Shown in pieces: positions 19,601 to 31,634 of a stretch of 64,000 nt of DNA. Origin of the DNA: Closterium sp. NIES-65 (lineage: Eukaryota; Streptophyta; Zygnematophyceae; Desmidiales; Closteriaceae). The notes beneath the pieces were generated by a model, which was not told the DNA's origin, ran no database searches, and saw only the letters and a list, made by a program, of their open reading frames with translations. Position 1 is the first letter of the stretch. Each line of letters opens with the position of its first letter. Where the stretch lies: NCBI GenBank assembly GCA_948144175.1, contig CANXME010002001.1:3286501-3350500 (forward strand), given 5' to 3'. The position numbers were made by a program, and so were the translations under genes.

Positions 19601-22443
19601 TGGCATGTGTGATGTGGCATGTGTGATGTGGCATGGGTGTTGTGGCATAGATGATGTGGCATGGCGTGATGTGCCATGGGTGTTGTGGCATGGGGTGACG
19701 TGGCATGGCGTGATGTGGCATGGCGTGATATGGCATGGGTGATGTGGCATGGGTGATGTGGCATGGGTGATGTGGCATGGCGTGATGTGGCATGGGTGTT
19801 GTGGCATAGATGATGTGGCATGGGGTGATGTGGCATGGCATGATGTGGCATGGCGTGATATGGCATGGGTGATATGGCATGGGTGACGTGGCATGGGTGA
19901 TATGGCATTGGTGATGTGGCACGGGGTGATGTGGCAGGGTGATGTGGCATGGCATGAGCCCCTCTCCTGTCACCCTGCAGCCGAGCGTACCACACAGACA
20001 TGCACTGCATAGACCGGACAAATGCATAGATACCTATATTCTCTCTTTCTCCTCCTTTTCAACTACACCCCCCCCCAACCCCCCCTTCTCCCCTCGCCGC
20101 CCCCCTTTCCCCACCACCTCTCTGCTTCAAAAGTGACTTCTCTTTACCTTTGATACTCGTCCTTTTTTCACCAAAAGCAAGTTTCTCTCTCCTCCTTCCC
20201 CTTCCTGCCGCACCCCATCCCCCTCCGCCCCTCCCCTGCCCCCACCATCCTCTCTACGTGTAAAGTGAAGTCGGCACGTTCGCCGGCAATCTGAGCCGCA
20301 TTCTCTTTGGTGGCGCCACGCCTCTCATTCCCGGTCGCCGCCTGCACTGGGGGAATGAGCCCCACCTGTGCTTTGGGGAGGTCATCTTCCCTCTCCACAC
20401 CGCTTATTCCATGTGAGCCGCCCTTGCCGGCCGCATGCTGCACGCTGCATTCCACATGCCACATTCCACATTCCACGTTTCACATTCCGTGTTTCGCATT
20501 CCACATGCCACATACTGCGCACACGGTGAGCGAACCTCCCTGCACATGCTGCAATGGTCATATGCACCCCCTTCACAGGAACGCCACAGAGTATGTGAGG
20601 AGGAAGGCGTATGCCTGGGCGGACGCCCGACTCACTGCTGCCGTCACTGGCGCCACTGCTGAAGGTACCAGTAATGCCGATGGTACTGGTGGTGCTGCCA
20701 CTGGTGCTGATGCTGGTGGGGAGGAGGAGGAAGAGGCAGAGGATGGGGAGGAGGCAGAGCAGCGGCTGCAGCAGCGGAGGGAGGCGGAGGAGAAACGTAG
20801 AGAAGAGCAGCTGTCTAAGCTGCCCTCTCCGTTGCAGGCGAGTCGATTCATGCCATACCATCCCATGTCATGCCAGTCCATGCCATCCGATGCCATGCCA
20901 TCCTGTGCCATCCCATGCCTTTCCCATTCCACGCCATGCCAGTCCATGCCATCCAATGCCATCCAATGCCATGCCATGCAATCCCATGCCATGCCATGCC
21001 ATGCCACATGGACTGGACCATGCTTCCTTCTGTCATCTAGCAATCTACTCTCCCCTCTTATTCCTACTGACACCGGTTACGTGCTGCTTCTTCACCCCCT
21101 CCCGTGTGAAGACTCACTGCAAGTGAGATTGCTGATATCCTGACTTTTATACCTTCACCTTCCCTCTGCTATCCATTGCAGGTGACGTGGCACTATTGGT
21201 TCAATTGAGGTGGCTTCTGAAGTCACCATGACTTCATGTCACACCCATTGTGCTGTAAAATGATTGACATGAAGTCGTCACCCGTTGCAGGTGGCGTGAT
21301 TGTGATCCTGACTTTCGAATCATCTGCTCCCATCTGCTGTGTCTATTGCAGGTGACATGGCTGTACCGGTCCAATCGTCGCACCATCACAAACGTGGGAG
21401 ACGTGCTGCAGCTGCTCACAGCGCACTTTCGCATGCCCATCCACATTATCGAACTCTCCGAATCTACACCGTAAGTGGTTGAAAAAATATTCGCCATATG
21501 AAACATGTGTGAACTGAGACGCCTCAAGACGTCACATCATCAAATGCCATAAGACCATGCCCTCCCTGACTCACTCCTTGCTGCTGCCACAGTTGCATCG
21601 TTTTTATGTTGCACATTTTTTTCTTCCCTCTCCCTCCATCTGCCCTGAGACACCAGTCTCACCTCAACCTCAGCCTCACTCTCACCCCACCTCCCCTCCC
21701 TCTTCACCCAACACCATGCCCCAGCTTCGACCAGGTGATTCACACAATGCGCCACACGGCCTTTGCCATCGGCATGCACGGCTCGGCCCTCGCCAACCTC
21801 ATCTTCCTGCCCTCGGGGGCGTCAGCCCTGGAGCTCATCCCCTACAAGTACCGCTACTTCCCCTACCTCCCACCCCCCTCCACCATGTGCCCTGCAGGTT
21901 TGACCAAGTGGTGAACACGAGGCGCCACGCACCCTCATCCTCACCCTTTCCCTCACCCTCATCCTCACACCTCACAACTCAACCTCGCCCTCACCCTTAC
22001 CCTCTCCCCTATTCTCCTCTCTCCTCACCCACCACAGGTTCGACCAGGTGGTTCACACGATGCGGCACACAGCCTTTGCCATGGGAATGCACGGCTCGGC
22101 CCTCGCGAACCTCATCTTCCTGCCCTCCGGGGCGTCAGCCCTGGAGCTCATCCCCTACAAGTACCGCTACTTCCCCTACCTCACCATCGCACCTCTTTTC
22201 AACATAAACTACCACCAATGGACCAATGAGAAGCGCGAATTCGCGTCATTCGACGATGGGTGTTTTGAAGGGAAGTGGGCGAAGCTGAGTCCGTCGGACT
22301 GTTGGAAGTTAAAGCCGTGCTTGCGCTGTGTGCGGGACCATGCGCGCACGCATGTGGATCCTGAGAGCATTGGGCCTGTGCTTGCTGATATTGGACGAGA
22401 GGTGCGCATATGGATTGGCATGTATGGTCTTCCTGGTTCCTGA
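16658..22443 (+). CDS. GT61 / EOGT-like type II membrane glycosyltransferase
   Basis: Recognised exons are 16658-17257, 17450-17784, 18568-18649, 18980-19511, ~20266-20412, 20579-20837, 21352-21470 and 22038-22443; one junction between 19512 and 20265 is unresolved. Exon 1 encodes a basic cytosolic tail, one membrane anchor ([20 protein letters not shown]) and an acidic-then-basic stem, the topology of a Golgi or ER glycosyltransferase. The catalytic GT61 signature is at the end: [19 protein letters not shown], then [20 protein letters not shown] and [17 protein letters not shown]61 enzymes transfer xylose, arabinose or O-GlcNAc; the exact acceptor cannot be predicted. The exon ending at 20837 uses a GC donor (CAG|GCGAGT) that keeps phase. 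Low-complexity Ser/Gly/Glu/Ala insertions sit between conserved blocks. Two different exons have truncated tandem copies upstream. Confidence 0.85.
17887..18102. repeat. 24-bp x 9 tandem array in a GT61 intron
   Basis: Nine near-identical copies of a 24-bp unit beginning GTGAATGTAACCAGTAAGCT lie between the exons ending at 17784 and starting at 18568. The array is open in the plus frame only because the unit is a multiple of three. Confidence 0.95.
18491..18566. repeat. (ATGGC)n microsatellite running into a splice acceptor
   Basis: About 15 pentanucleotide units run directly into the acceptor of GT61 exon 3 (ATGGCAG|GG). There is no normal pyrimidine tract: the 76 nt before the acceptor consist of ATGGC/ATGAC repeats. 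Confidence 0.9.
18780..18935. repeat. 44-bp perfect palindrome flanked by a direct duplication
   Basis: Positions 18840-18883 form a perfect inverted repeat with no spacer. Its centre is TTTTTGAGACGTCTCAAAAA and its outer arms are GTGGAAAGTAGA and the complement. On each side is a copy of a ~40-bp sequence (GTGCGTGCCRTGRTGTYCCT... CTGACCCCTCACCT). It lies in a GT61 intron. Confidence 0.93.
19555..19965. repeat. Degenerate TGATGTGGCATGGG array
   Basis: More than 25 irregular copies of a 10-14 bp motif (GATGTGGCATGGG/CGT) fill most of the GT61 intron after the exon ending at 19511. The GGCATG core resembles the other GT61 intron repeats. Confidence 0.85.
20855..21005. repeat. Degenerate CCATGCCATC array
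   Basis: Irregular 5- and 10-bp units of CCATG and CCATGCCATC lie in the GT61 intron that follows the GC donor at 20838. It is the complement-like counterpart of the ATGGC repeats at 18491 and 19555. Confidence 0.8.
21122..21351 (+). repeat. Truncated upstream copies of the GT61 VTWLYR exon start
   Basis: The complete exon starts at 21352. Fragments with the same acceptor (TTGCAG|GTGRCRTGG) start at 21182 and 21291, and a weaker one at 21122. Only 10-20 nt of exon similarity is kept. The intervening CTGACTTT...ATCTGCT segment is repeated too. Confidence 0.75.
21725..22037 (+). repeat. Two truncated upstream copies of the GT61 catalytic exon
   Basis: The complete exon starts at 22038. A fragment of ~145 nt starts at 21725 and keeps the full [20 protein letters not shown] region. 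A second fragment of ~40 nt starts at 21898. Both have CAG acceptors in the correct phase. The first is long enough to be spliced as an alternative but lacks the rest of the domain. It ends at CCTACCTCCCACC, where the complete exon reads CCTACCTCACCAT. Confidence 0.9.
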
Positions 22444-22703
22444 AACTCCAAATGCCCTTTTCTTAACTTTCTTGTTAGATGTGAATGGAGTGAAAGTAAA
22501 AACGGAGTACCATAGCGAAGATTCACTTGTACTTGCTTCTGGCTAGCCCACATTAAGAAATATCCGAGCTGCATTGCTGCCTCTCCGCTTTATCAACATA
22601 AATATCAACATCTCCACATTACAATCTAGAACTTGCCCTACAGTATACGCAAACCCTTGCACTACGCACCACCACCTCACACCTACATCAGCAGAGAAGC
22701 AGT

Positions 22704-23160
22704 TCAGGGGTGACGGTTGCTGAAACCCTCACGCCTGAGGCTGATTTTTTGCCACCACCATCTCAAGACAGCCCCACCACCTCCCTTAGCACTTGTGTGT
22801 GAGCTGACTGAAATGTCTCGTCTGTAGACACCCATCCGCATTGCCGCAACCTGTGCCCCCCCAGCTACGTCTTCGCCTCCACCACCTCCCGACTCAACCC
22901 AGCCACCTTCCAGAGCACCACCTTCCCCTCCTCCACAGCATGCCACGAACTTATCCATGTGCCAGCACAGCAGATGCAGCCACATCGCTCCAACCCTCGC
23001 CCCTGAGTTGCTTCTTAGCCGCCACCACCCGCACTGCTGCAACCTTCTACCTCTCCCCTTAGCCTCTTCTTTGCAACCACCACCTCCCGACTCAGCCCAG
23101 CTGCCTTCCTGAGCACCGCCTCTCTATGCTCCGCCACCAGCCGCACCCCTCCCCCTCCCC
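22704..23160 (-). pseudogene. Degenerate copies of the NFKBIL1-like 3' exon
   Basis: On the minus strand this reads LLCWHMDKFVACCGG near 22930-22975, a decayed copy of the FWHPDKFLNYYGG segment found in copy B. A second decayed version, FWHMDKF in a shifted frame, is near 23190. The terminal region of copy A thus contains at least two broken tandem versions of the same exon piece, with HPD changed to HMD in both. Confidence 0.7.
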
Positions 23161-24866
23161 CACAGGACGCCACGAACTTATCCATATGCCAGAACAGAAG
23201 GGCCTACCGCAGCTTCCTCTTCTTCATTCCAGGCTGAATCCCCAGGAGAGAGGAAGAGGCAGTTGCCTGCTGGCGGCCAGGGGATGTCCCAGAAGAGCAG
23301 AAGGACAAAGGCGGCACCTGCGCTCCGTGCCTGGGTCCGAAACTGAGTAAGCCGGCGGGAGTATTCCTCGTAGGTCATTGGCACACCTGAACACGCATGC
23401 ATCCATGCACATACAAACGCAAACGCACACATACATGCATGCCACCCCGCTCCACCTCCCCCCATCCCCCCTCTCGCAACCATGCACACATCATTTGGAA
23501 ACACAAACATGCAATACACACACAAGGGGTAAGAATACGCACGCCATGAAGCAAAACTTAAGAGAGAAAAACAGGCTATTCAATACGGGTGCTCAGCTAG
23601 TATCACAGTGCGCAGCAGCTCCGCTATTCACTCGCTCTCACCTGTGTGGCGCCGTCGACACTCTTCCTCCAGCTGCTTCATCTTCTCCTCCACTGCTGCC
23701 TCCTCCCTCACTGCCCTCTGCCTCTCCTCCTCCTGCACCCGCCTCCTCTCCTCCTCTCTCCTCGCCTTCTGTTGTGCCCGCCTCTCCTCTTCCATCCTCC
23801 TCTCCTCTTCCTTCCTCCTCACCTCTTCCTTCCTCCTCACCTCCTCCTCCTTCTTCCTCTTCTCCTCCCTCTCCCTCATCTCTTCCTCCTTCCTCCGCAC
23901 CTCCTCCTTCCTCCTCCTCTCGTCCTCTTTCCTCCTCTCGTCCTCCTTCTGCCTCCTCTCCTCCTCCTTCCTCTCCTCCTCCTTCCTCATCTCCTCCTCC
24001 TTCCTCCTCCTCTCCTCTTCCTTCTTTCTCCTCTCTTCCTCTTTCCTCCTCTCCTCCTCCTCCTTCCTCCCCACCTCCTCCTTCCTCCTCTCCTCCTCCT
24101 TCTTCCTCCTCTCCTCTTCCCTCTCCCTCCTCTCTTCCTCCTTCCTCCTCTCCTCCTCATTCTTACTCTCCTCCTCCCTCTTCCTCCTCTCTTCCGCCTT
24201 CCTCCTCTCCATTTCCTCCTTCCTCCTCTCTTCCTCCTTCCTCCTCTCCTCCTCATTCTTACTCTCCTCCTCCCTCTTCCTCCTCTCTTCCGCCTTCCTC
24301 CTCTCCATTTCCTCCTTCCTCCTCACGTCCTCTTCCCTCGCCCTCTTCGCCTCCTCAGCCTTTCTTTGACACTCCTCCGCCTTCCTCTTTTCCGTCAGCT
24401 CCCCTTCAGTCCGCACGATCTCCTCCTCCGCGGCAGAGACAGCAGCTTTCATCCGTACCACCCACGCCCGTAGAAGACCGTTGTATAATGCAAACACGCT
24501 CGCTGGAGCGTCCTTGGGGGGGGGCGGGGGCGGGGGACCCTGATGTAAGGGTTCGGGTGGGGGTTGGGGAGAGAGAAGGGAGGGGAGGTGAAGGTAGAAA
24601 AGGCTAAGAAATAATTGAGAGTAAAAGGCCAGAGAGAGGGGATGGAACAGGAGGGGAGAGGACGGGAGGTCGTGGCGACAAGACAACAAGCACAATCGTC
24701 AATGAAACTCACGAAGGTGTCATTCTCCTGCTGCTGCTGCTGTTGCTGCTGCTGATGATGATACATGCAATCCTCCCGTTTCGCCCTTCCTTCAGGTTAC
24801 TCATCTCCTCGTCCCTCGCAGCAGAAGCAGCAGCAGCTGCAGAAGCAGAAGCAGCAACAGCAGCAG

Positions 24867-25049
<183 letters not shown>

Positions 25050-25204
25050 CAGCAGAAGCAGCCGACTTCTTATCCTTCTTATCCTCCTCCCTCAACCCCT
25101 CCATGCCCTCCCCCTCCTCTCGTTCCACCTTCTTCCCTTTCCTCAGACGCTCCTCTGCCACCTTCTCCTGCTGCTGCTTCCCAGCCATCTCCACCGTCGC
25201 CTTG

Positions 25205-26055
25205 CGCTTCGCCTTCTGCTCGTCCATTTGCTGCTGCTTCGCCTTCTGCTCGTCCATTTGCTGCTGCTTCGCCTTCTGCTCGTCCATTTGCTGCTGCTTC
25301 GCCTTCTGCTCGTCCATTTGCTGCTGCTTCGCCTTCTGCTCGTCCATTTGCTGCTGCTTCGCCTTCTGCTCGTCCATTTGCTGCTGCTTCGCCTTCTGCT
25401 CGTCCATTTGCTGCTGCTTCGCCTTCTGCTCGTCCATTTGCTGCTGCTTCGCCTTCTGCTCGACCATTTGTTACAGCTTCGCCTTCTGCTCGTCCATTTG
25501 TTGCTGCTTCGCCTTCTGCTCGTCCATTTGTTGCTGCTTCGCCTTCTGCTCGTCCATTTGTTGCTGCTTCGCCTTCTGCTCGTCCATTTGTCGTCCATTT
25601 GTTGCTGCTTCGCCTTCTGCTCGTCCATTTGTTGCTGCTTCGCCTTCTGCTCGTCCATTTGTTGCTGCTTCGCCTTCTGCTCGTCCATTTGTTGCTGCTT
25701 CGCCTTCTGCTCGTCCATTTGTTGCTGCTTCGCCTTCTGCTCGTCCATTTGCTGCTGCTTCGCCTTCTGCTCGTCCATTTGCTGCTGCTTCGCCTTCTGC
25801 TCGTCCATTTGCTGCTGCTTCGCCTTCTGCTCGTCCATTTGTTGCTGCTTCGCCTTCTGCTCGTCCATTTGTTGCTGCTTCGCCTTCTGCTCGTCCATTT
25901 GTTGCTCCTTCGCCTTCTGCTCGCCCATTTGTTGCTGCTTCGCCTTCTGCTCGTCCATTTGTTGCTGCTTCGCCTTCTGCTCGTCCATTTGTTGCTGCTT
26001 CGCCTTCTGCTCGTCCATTTGTTGCTCCTTCGCCTTCTGCTCGCCCATTTGTTGC
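25205..26055 (-). repeat. 30-bp x ~28 array encoding MDEQKAKQQQ
   Basis: About 28 copies of a 30-bp unit encode the decapeptide MDEQKAKQQQ (with GEQ and KEQ variants) on the minus strand. An extra 11-bp partial unit at ~25588 breaks the register. Copy B has only about three diverged equivalents, such as EQMDERATK, so the array grew after duplication. Confidence 0.93.
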
Positions 26056-27629
26056 TCCTTCGCCTCCATGTGTTGTCGCTGCATCGCCTCCCTCTCCATC
26101 TTTTCCTGCAGTGTCGCAACATGGCGGCCGTTGGCACACAGACGCATCACACAGCCAAGGAATCCGCGTAGTAAAACCACTAGTTTGTACACTTACCTGC
26201 TTCAGTTCACATGCATGGCACGTGCTGTGAATCCAGGGCCTTTCGAAATCGACATCGGAGATGAAATTCTTCAGCTGTAAAACCTCCCATTTGTCATACA
26301 GAGTGCTCACGCTCACTCGAATGTTGCTGCTTCCTCCTCGCACGACCAGCAAAAGTCGATTCGTGCTTCCTGTTTCACACCAGGTGTTCAAGAGACGGGC
26401 AAGTAATTAGTGATCTACAGATGTTGCACGGAAAACGCGGGCGGGCATCACAAAGGGTTTGACCCAATGGTTCGCCTGAGGATCATGCGAGAATGCGAAG
26501 GAGTATTGAGCCGTTTCAAAACTGGATCACGCGAAAAGGAAACTGACTTACCAAAGAAGGAAATAGAAGAAATGTGATTTAAGCACTGGATTAAAAAAAT
26601 AAACAGCAACAACAAGAACACGCTAGAGGGCAAGGACAATAAAAAACGGTTTGCCATCCCATGCACCCTTCTGGACCTTGAGCCTTTTGATATGATGTAT
26701 GGCGATCGTTAACCCAGCAGCAGCAGCAGCAGGAGTCCAGCCAGGCAGTGTGATAAAGTTGAGAGCCAGCGCCCAGCCTCCGCCGTCTGGATCGTCACTG
26801 TTCTCCTCATATTTGAGGCCCGGATCCAAGCTTGTTAGATCTATCAAGCCTCCGTCAGATGGAACCCAGCTCCTTGGAATGCGGATCACGGCGACGTGGC
26901 CTCTTCGCAATCCGATGCTCTCCGAACCGCGCTTGAAGGTAGCTGTGACGTTGAAGCAGCCGAGGAAATCGAGTTCCACGACCATGATCGGCGATGGATT
27001 GTGAATGAAGTTGAGAGGAAGGAAATCATGCGATGCTCTAAAAGTCGGAAACAGGTGACGCTGGGAGATATTGAAACAGTGATGTGCATACAAAGGGAAC
27101 CCGTCGATGCGGATGCAAGTGCGAAAAGCGTTGCAGGTATGCGAGGCTTCTAAGGAAAGCTGCGATGATAAGATTGTTGCACAACTATCACTCTGGAAGC
27201 GTTGAAGTCTGGGTCTATGGCTAGAATCAATGGGTACAAGCTATAACCGATCAGGAAAAGTGGCCGTCAGTGTGCTGCTACCAACTAGCTAGCAGCTTGT
27301 GTCTCTGGACCAGGAACAACGACCTTCTGATTCAAATGTGTAAAGAACATTCCAGAGACGAGACGACATGAATGGAGGGCGGGATAGCATGAGGGATGAC
27401 AGTGGCTGCTCAAATGTCCAGACTTGCATCTCGATGGCTGCTGCAACATCAAGGTGAGTGGTGCGCGAGCCGCCTGTGGTTCTCCGCTGGCAGAAGTCAG
27501 GCGGGTCGGAGATCAAGCGCAGTGGCGGGAAAGCGAGAGGCGGTGGTTCAATATAAGGTGACCCAGCCAAACATTCCGCCGAGTAGCAACCGAATTCTCC
27601 ATAATTTTAGCAACATTGCGATATACAGT

Positions 27630-27725
27630 GGGATCATGCGCGATCATGAGCGCACAAATGTGGATCTTGAGCGCATTGGGCCTGTGCTGGCCGATACTGG
27701 CATGCATGGCTTGCCAGGTTCCTGA
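27630..27725 (+). pseudogene. Duplicated GT61 3' end fragment
   Basis: This plus-strand fragment reads HERTNVDLERIGPVLADT then GMHGLPGS and a stop. It matches the last ~32 codons of GT61 ([17 protein letters not shown] ... GMYGLPGS). It has no upstream GT61 exon and marks the left end of duplication copy B. Confidence 0.88.
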
Positions 27726-28538
27726 AACGCCATATACGGTATATTACGGTATACGGCATATACGGCATCTAGGTTGAGAATTACGATAGGCAGTGAGTGA
27801 ATGTATAAACGGACCAGTGAATGTAGGTGCTGTCCAGTGAATGTAGGTTATTCATGCACTTGCTTCATGCTAGCCGTCCAAATGAATATGCTAGTGGCAT
27901 TGCTGCCACTACGATTATTGCCATGATCATCCAGCACTACAACATACACTTCAGAATCCGCCTACCGTAATTATAACCAACCCTTGCACCATGCACCACC
28001 TCACAAGAAGTAAAGCAATGCGTAGTACACACAACCAAGGAATAACCCTCACAGCCCAGCACACCCACACCACTACTCGGACATCAACTGGCAAAGAAGC
28101 AGCTCAGGGGAAACGGTTGCTGCAACCCTCACCCCTGAACAGCTTCTCAGCCTGCACTATGCTGCCACCTCTTGACTCAGCCCAGCCAGCCACTTTAGAG
28201 TCGACTCAATAGTCACCACTCAATAATCACCTCTATGCACATCCAGCCGGATCACTCCCTAGCTTCTCCCCACAGCTGCTTCTTTTCCTCCACCACCTCT
28301 CTACTCATTCCAGCCAACTTCCTCAGCACCGCTTCCCTATGCCTTGCCAGCCGCACCCCTCCCCTTCACCCCCAGCATTCCACAAGCTTGTACGTGTGCC
28401 AGAACAGCAGCGCCCCCATACACACACAACCGCCCACTCCAGCTGCCGCCCACTCCAGCTGCCGCCCACTCCACCTGCCACCATACAACCTCGCCTTGGA
28501 GTTGCTTCTCAGCCACCGCCACTTGCACTGTTGCCACC

Positions 28539-31500
28539 CTATCCCCTCACCCTTTGAGCAGCCACCACCACCTCTCGACTCAGCCCAGCCACCTTCTTGA
28601 GCACCGCTTCCCTATGCCCTGCCACCAGCCGTCCCCCATAGTAGTTGAGGAACTTATCCGGATGCCAGAACAGCAGCGCATCCATAGCCTTTCTCCTCTT
28701 CAGCCCAGGTGGGTCCCCAGGGGAGAGGAACAGGCAGTTGCCTGCTGGCGGCCAGGGGATGTCCCAGAAGTGGAGTGGGGTGGTGCCAGGGATGCGGCTG
28801 CTGCCAACACCAGCTCTGGCTGCTTGCTTCCGGAGCTGCGTCAGACTGCTTGAGTATTCCTCGTAGGTCATTGGCGCATCTGAAGGGACATGCATGCACA
28901 TTCATGTGAACATGCAAGAGCACACATGAACACAAACCAGCGCACATGAGCACATTCAGAAACGTACAACTCATGTGCAAGCTACCTCAATTCCAAACGC
29001 CTATTCCCCCTTCCACAATCATGCACTCATCATCCGAACACATCCATAAATCGGATACATGCACACCCAGTACTACAAGTATGCTGTGTCGCAAAACCAA
29101 AGAGAACACAACGAGCTCTTTTATACAGGCATGCAACGAGTATTCCAGTGCAAGCAGCTAGTGCCTCACTACAAGCAGCCATACAGCTCTTCACTCGCTC
29201 TCACCTGCTTGCCGCCGTTGCCACTCCTCCTCCAGCTGCTCCATCTGCTCATCGAATGCCGCCTCCTCCTTCTTTGCCCTCTCCCTCTCCTTTTCCTGCG
29301 CCCGCCTCTTCTCCTCCTCCTTCCTCACTTCCCTCTCGTTCTCCTTCCTCTTCTCCTCCTTCTGTCTCGTCTCTTCCTCCTTCCTCCTCTCGTTCTCCTT
29401 CCTCTTCTCCTCCTTCTGTCTCGTCTCTTCCTCCTTTCTCCTCTCGTTCTCCTTCCTCTTCTCCTCCTTCTTCACCCTCTTCTCTTCCTCCCGCGCCCTC
29501 TCCCTCTCCTCCCTCATCTCAGCAGCCTTTTTTGCCTCTTCCCGCTTCCTCCGTGCACCCTCCGCCTTGTTTCTCTTCACCTCCTCAGCCTTTCTCTGAC
29601 ACTCCTCCGCTTTCCTCTTCTTTGTCACCTCTCCCTCAGTGCGCAGAATCCTCTTCTGCGCCGCAGCAAGAGCAGCTTTCACACGAGCCCCCCAGTCCCG
29701 CAGCCGGGCATTGAACGAAGCAAGTTCGCTCGCTGAAGCCCCCTTTGGAGGAGGCGGGGGCGGGGGACCCTGATGTGCAGATTTGGGTGAGGGCCAGAAG
29801 GGGTAAGGGAATAACAGTGAAAGGAAGAGTAAAGAGGCGGGTTGGAGGGACGAGGACGGGAGACAGAAAGGGAGGGGAGGGGAAGAAAGAAATGGAAGGG
29901 AAAGGAGAGGGGAGGTCAGAAAAACACTGTTAAGCGTGGTTCTTGGACGTTAGGAGGGATCAGACGCGCAGAACAAGGCTTCTTAAACCAGGGCTGCGAG
30001 AGAGAAGTCGGAGACAGAAGATGAGAGGAGAGGGGAGGGGAGGGGAGCTCGTGGAGACTGGACAACGAGCACAGGTGGCAACGGTACTCACAAAGGCATC
30101 ATTCTCTTGCCACCGCTGCTGCTGCTGTGGCCGCTGCCGGTGCTGCTGCTGCTGCTGCTGCTGCTGTGGCCGCTGCTGGTACTGCCACTCCAACTCCTCT
30201 ATTCTCGCCCTAAACTCTTTCTCGAATTCCCTCCTGATCTCCTCTTCCCTCTTCTTCCATTGCGCCTCTCGCTCAGCACTCCCCTCGGCCTGCCGCTCCT
30301 CCTCCTCCCTCCTCTTCCCCTTTTCCCTCGTCGCATCATCAGCTGCAGAAGTATCATCAGCAGCATCAGCAGAGGCAGCAGCAGCAGCAGAAGCAGAAGC
30401 AGCCGACTTTCCAACCTTCTCGTCCTTCTCAGCATCTTTCCTCATACCGTCCATACCCTCCCCCCCTTCTCGTTCCACCTCCTTCCCTTTCCACAGACGC
30501 TCCTCTGCCGCGTTCTCCTGCTGCTGACTCGCCACGCCCTCCCCCGTCTCTTTGTGCTTCGTTGCCCGCTCGTCCATTTGCTCCTGTTTCGACTCCCTCC
30601 GCTCCATTTGTCGCTGCCTTGCCGCCCTCTCGTGCAGTATCTGCAAAGACGCCACGTGGCAGCCCAAAACACTTAGAACGCGTCACACAACCTGGGAAAA
30701 AAAATGAATCACCGAAAGCTCTTACACCAACGTATAGATGACATAGCCTCTCATTTAACACTTACCTTTTCCTGTCGTTGCTTTGTCAACAAGACCTTCT
30801 GGCCCTTCAGCTGGCAAGCAACGCACTTGCCAGGGAAGCAAGGCAGCTTCCCAGCCTTGACTGCTGAGATGAAGTCTTTCAAGCGCACTATCTCCAGGTG
30901 CTGATGCCGGGGGCTTACGGTGCACGCCAACCGAATGTTTCCCTTGCAACCTTCTCCTCCTTCTACGTCCATCAAAAGTCGCATCAACTTTCCTGCTTCG
31001 CACCAGGTGTTCACGACATGAGAAGTGAGAGCGACACAGAGAGTTTGGCCCTTCGGTTGCCTAAGGATTACGGGAGAACCGAAGATCAGGGGCTTCAAGA
31101 CGTTTCAAGACTGGATCACGCAAAAATCTAATAAGATTAAAGATGCCTGAGAGCTAAATCACGAAAAAGGCAAACTAATGGATGGGATCGGAATGCTGGT
31201 TAGAAACACAAATCAAAACAGCACGAGGCAAGGAAACGAGAGTCGGAGAGGGGCAACAAAAACACCTTGCCATCCCACGTACTCTTTTCAAAAGATGACG
31301 ATGACTGGAGCTCAAGCTTTCCTATGTGTTGAATGGCGATTGTAACAGCAGCGGAGGCATCAGCGAAGTTGCAGCAAGGCCGTGCGATGAAGTGCAAAGC
31401 CAGCGCTGAACCTTCGTTATCAGGACCTTTTCCGCCGTTCTCCTTATCAGCGAGGCCCGGCTCAAAGCTTGATAGGTTTATCAAGCCTCCGCAGGGGGGT

Positions 31501-31634
31501 ATCCGGCTCGACGGAATGCGGATCACTGCGACGTGGCCTTTTGGCCGTCCGATGCGCTGTAAACCGCGCTCAAAGGCGGCTGAGATGTTGAAACAGCCGA
31601 GGTGCTCAGGTCTCACGAGCGAGTTCACGACCAT
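28539..31634 (-). CDS. Coiled-coil protein with NFKBIL1-like C-terminal domain, copy B
   Basis: Exons on the minus strand are approximately 31634-31280, 31010-30775, 30638-30092, 29773-29208 and 28881-28539. The start is the Met conserved with copy A (MVVNSL). The N-terminal module (HLGCFNISAAFERG, GHVAVIRIPSSRI) is not one I recognise. Next comes a segment with CFPGKCVACQLKGQKVLL. Two long charged coiled coils follow, Gln/Glu/Lys rich then Glu/Arg/Lys rich. The end carries FWDIPWPPAGNCLFLSP and LLFWHPDKFLNYYGGRL, then AVLKKVAGLSREV. That layout, with its J-like HPD motif, is typical of NFKBIL1/IkBL-type C-termini, nuclear proteins linked to RNA processing in other eukaryotes. No ankyrin repeats are present. 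Function here is inferred from the C-terminus alone. Confidence 0.7.

Noticed and set aside
20307..21143. Single 278-codon gene
   Set aside because: Its frame joins an antisense-like stretch and intron DNA to the GT61 exon at 20579. The neighbouring frame of 20266-20412 gives the GT61-like sequence ([15 protein letters not shown]), so this is an artefact of intron read-through.
23378..24607. 409-codon Pro/Ser-rich plus-strand frame
   Set aside because: It is the antisense of the Glu/Arg-rich coiled-coil exon. CTC/TCC triplets on the plus strand stay open in several frames, and no domain or splice logic supports it.
25228..26280. Long Leu-rich and Cys/Phe-rich plus-strand frames (about 350-495 codons)
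   Set aside because: They are the other frames of the 30-bp array. A repeat unit that is a multiple of three without stops is open in every frame.
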